A DNA stretch of 64,000 nucleotides from the NCBI RefSeq assembly GCF_023805295.1, contig NZ_JAMSHT010000001.1, forward strand, positions 744,001 to 808,000, given 5' to 3'. Under the pieces are notes generated by a model. The model saw only the letters and a list, made by a program, of their open reading frames with translations. It searched no databases and was not told the DNA's origin. This DNA comes from Sphingomicrobium sediminis (GTDB taxonomy: Bacteria > Pseudomonadota > Alphaproteobacteria > Sphingomonadales > Sphingomonadaceae). The number at the start of each line of letters is the position of its first letter. The stretch's first letter is position 1. Shown piece by piece: positions 60,655-64,000 of the stretch. Made by a program: the position numbers and the translations under genes.

Positions 60655-61827
60655 TCAGCCTTTTCGCCAGGAGGCGATGAAAAAGCCGTCGGTGCCGTCA
60701 TGAGCCGGGGTCAGCAGGCGACCGGGCCCGTCGGAACGACCGACATCGAGCGCATCCTGCACCATCCATCCTGAATGGCGGCTTTCGAAGTCTGCTGCCT
60801 GCGCGGCACCTTCGCGTTCGATAATCGAACACACCGCATAGACCAGCGTTCCGCCTGGTCGCACCAGTTGCGCCGCCTTATCTAGAATGTCGCGTTGCAG
60901 GCCGACCAGGCGCTCGAGCCGCTCGGGATTGAGCCGCCAACGCAGTTCGGGGCTGCGCCGCCACGTCCCCGACCCACTGCATGGCGCATCGACCAAAACG
61001 GTGTCGAATCGCCCGATACCATCCTCGAATGCTGCAAGTTCGTTGGGCTGGTTCATCAGTCGGGTCTCAATGGCTGCGCCCGCCCGCTCGGCACGCGGCC
61101 CAAGCGCGGACAGACGGCGCTTGTCCGTGTCCGCAGCGATGATCCGCGCCTCGGGCGCCAGTGCCGCCAGCGCCAGGCTCTTCCCGCCCGCGCCAGCACA
61201 GAAATCGACGATCCGCTGACCCGTCGCGGGCCTGCAGGCCATCGCGACCAGCTGGCTGGCTTCGTCCTGAACCTCGACCAGCCCGTCCTGATAGGCCGCA
61301 TGGTCGTCCACGCGGCTATCGGTCGGCAGCCGCAATCCCATCGGGCTGAACGGGGTAAGTTCAGCACCTTCGAAGGCCGACACCATCGCCTCGCGATCGG
61401 TGCGCGCCAGATTGACCCGCAAATCAAGCGGCGCGCGCTGATTGAACGATGGCCAATCATTGTCGCCTACCAGATTCGACGCCAGGGGCTTGACCCATTG
61501 TGGGGCGTTACTTGCTTCGAGGATAGGCTCATCCGGGGCAATAGGCGCGGGGCCATGCTCCGAACCGTCGAATTGAGCCGCGAGCTCCGGATCGTCTTGC
61601 GCGAGACCCAGCATCGCCGCGCGGCCACTTGCCGGCATGTCCCCGTGGCGCCGGATCGCGTCATAGACCAGTCCGCGCACCGCTCGCCGGTCCTTCGAGC
61701 CGGCATAACGGCGCGACCGGAAATAATCGCGGATTAGCGCGTCTGCAGGCGCACCGCCCTCACGCGCGGACGCGATCACCGCATCGAGGATCTCGATGGC
61801 GGCCTGGACGCGGGCGGCGGGTCGCAT
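60655..61827 (-). CDS. RsmB/NOP family RNA (cytosine-5) methyltransferase
   Basis: A 390-residue SAM-dependent rRNA m5C methyltransferase of the RsmB/Sun/NOL1 type. It has an N-terminal NusB-like helical part (residues 1-70), the SAM motif DFCAGAGGKSLALAALAP, the catalytic Cys in DAPCSGSGTWRRSPE, and the second Cys in VYAVCSIIEREG. It begins directly beside the guaB stop (the ATG is 1 nt from it), so it is probably co-transcribed with guaB. Confidence 0.9.
   Translation of the reverse strand: MRPAARVQAAIEILDAVIASAREGGAPADALIRDYFRSRRYAGSKDRRAVRGLVYDAIRRHGDMPASGRAAMLGLAQDDPELAAQFDGSEHGPAPIAPDEPILEASNAPQWVKPLASNLVGDNDWPSFNQRAPLDLRVNLARTDREAMVSAFEGAELTPFSPMGLRLPTDSRVDDHAAYQDGLVEVQDEASQLVAMACRPATGQRIVDFCAGAGGKSLALAALAPEARIIAADTDKRRLSALGPRAERAGAAIETRLMNQPNELAAFEDGIGRFDTVLVDAPCSGSGTWRRSPELRWRLNPERLERLVGLQRDILDKAAQLVRPGGTLVYAVCSIIEREGAAQAADFESRHSGWMVQDALDVGRSDGPGRLLTPAHDGTDGFFIASWRKG

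Positions 61828-64000
<2,173 letters not shown>

Overview
The window reads as one continuous piece of the chromosome of an alphaproteobacterium, most likely of the order Sphingomonadales. The reasons are the high GC content, the CckA/ChpT cell-cycle phosphorelay genes, HdaA, a GTTC-N7-GTTC type SOS box in front of recA, class A RNase P RNA, and many products that resemble sphingomonad proteins (recognised from memory, not searched). Coding density is very high. Genes are tightly packed, often with 4-nt ATGA/GTGA start-stop overlaps. I see no tRNA or rRNA gene, insertion sequence, prophage or CRISPR array. No gene-free stretch exceeds 300 nt apart from the RNase P RNA gene.

Layout. 1-1930 (minus): 5' part of ffh, then DUF1330 and DUF924 proteins. 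1983-7230 (plus): a six-gene run dapF-mtaB-ftsY-yciB-ABC ATPase-ABC permease. 7292-7915 (minus): sodB with a clear terminator. 8026-11910: a phage-shock (Psp) envelope-stress locus. pspF faces pspA-pspB-pspC across a sigma-54 type promoter, and four further small membrane/coiled-coil genes follow that look like paralogues of each other and of PspB. 11907-14833: a secreted tail-collar-domain protein, SufE, a hotdog thioesterase, a J-domain protein, rnpB and an AmiD-like amidase. 14867-20791 (minus): chemotaxis genes cheA-cheW-cheY-cheB-cheR with chpT upstream, and two CtrA-like boxes in the gaps. 20885-22814 (plus): an RluA-family pseudouridine synthase and rpoH. 22818-28205: a HAD hydrolase, a dicarboxylate symporter, a GST, an M24 peptidase and an MFS exporter. 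28266-34317 (minus): an M13 peptidase lipoprotein, cckA, a single-domain response regulator and SOS-controlled recA.

34370-48812: dapA-smpB-DUF2062 (minus), slt-greB (plus), a tiny DUF2256 gene, a divergent PPK2-like protein, aspS, rnd plus an I78 inhibitor lipoprotein, and the overlapping set DUF2066-hdaA-ppk1-ppx (minus). 48838-50458: purM-purN. 50455-54493 (minus): FMN reductase, VOC and GNAT proteins, ndk, pepA-holC. 54621-60122: the outer-membrane biogenesis operon lptD-surA-pdxA-rsmA. 60119-64000 (minus): a TPR protein, an RsmB-type methyltransferase, guaB and the C-terminal part of an M28 peptidase.

Most of the window is core housekeeping. The most unusual part is the expanded Psp operon: six consecutive small proteins (PspB, PspC and four paralogues) repeat one LERI-type coiled-coil motif. 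Other points of interest are a HolC gene with no conventional start codon near its conserved N-terminus, in frame with and 3 nt behind the pepA stop; a PPK2-like protein with altered catalytic motifs; a CheA with a degenerate receiver-like tail; and several convergent gene pairs that share one stop tetranucleotide.
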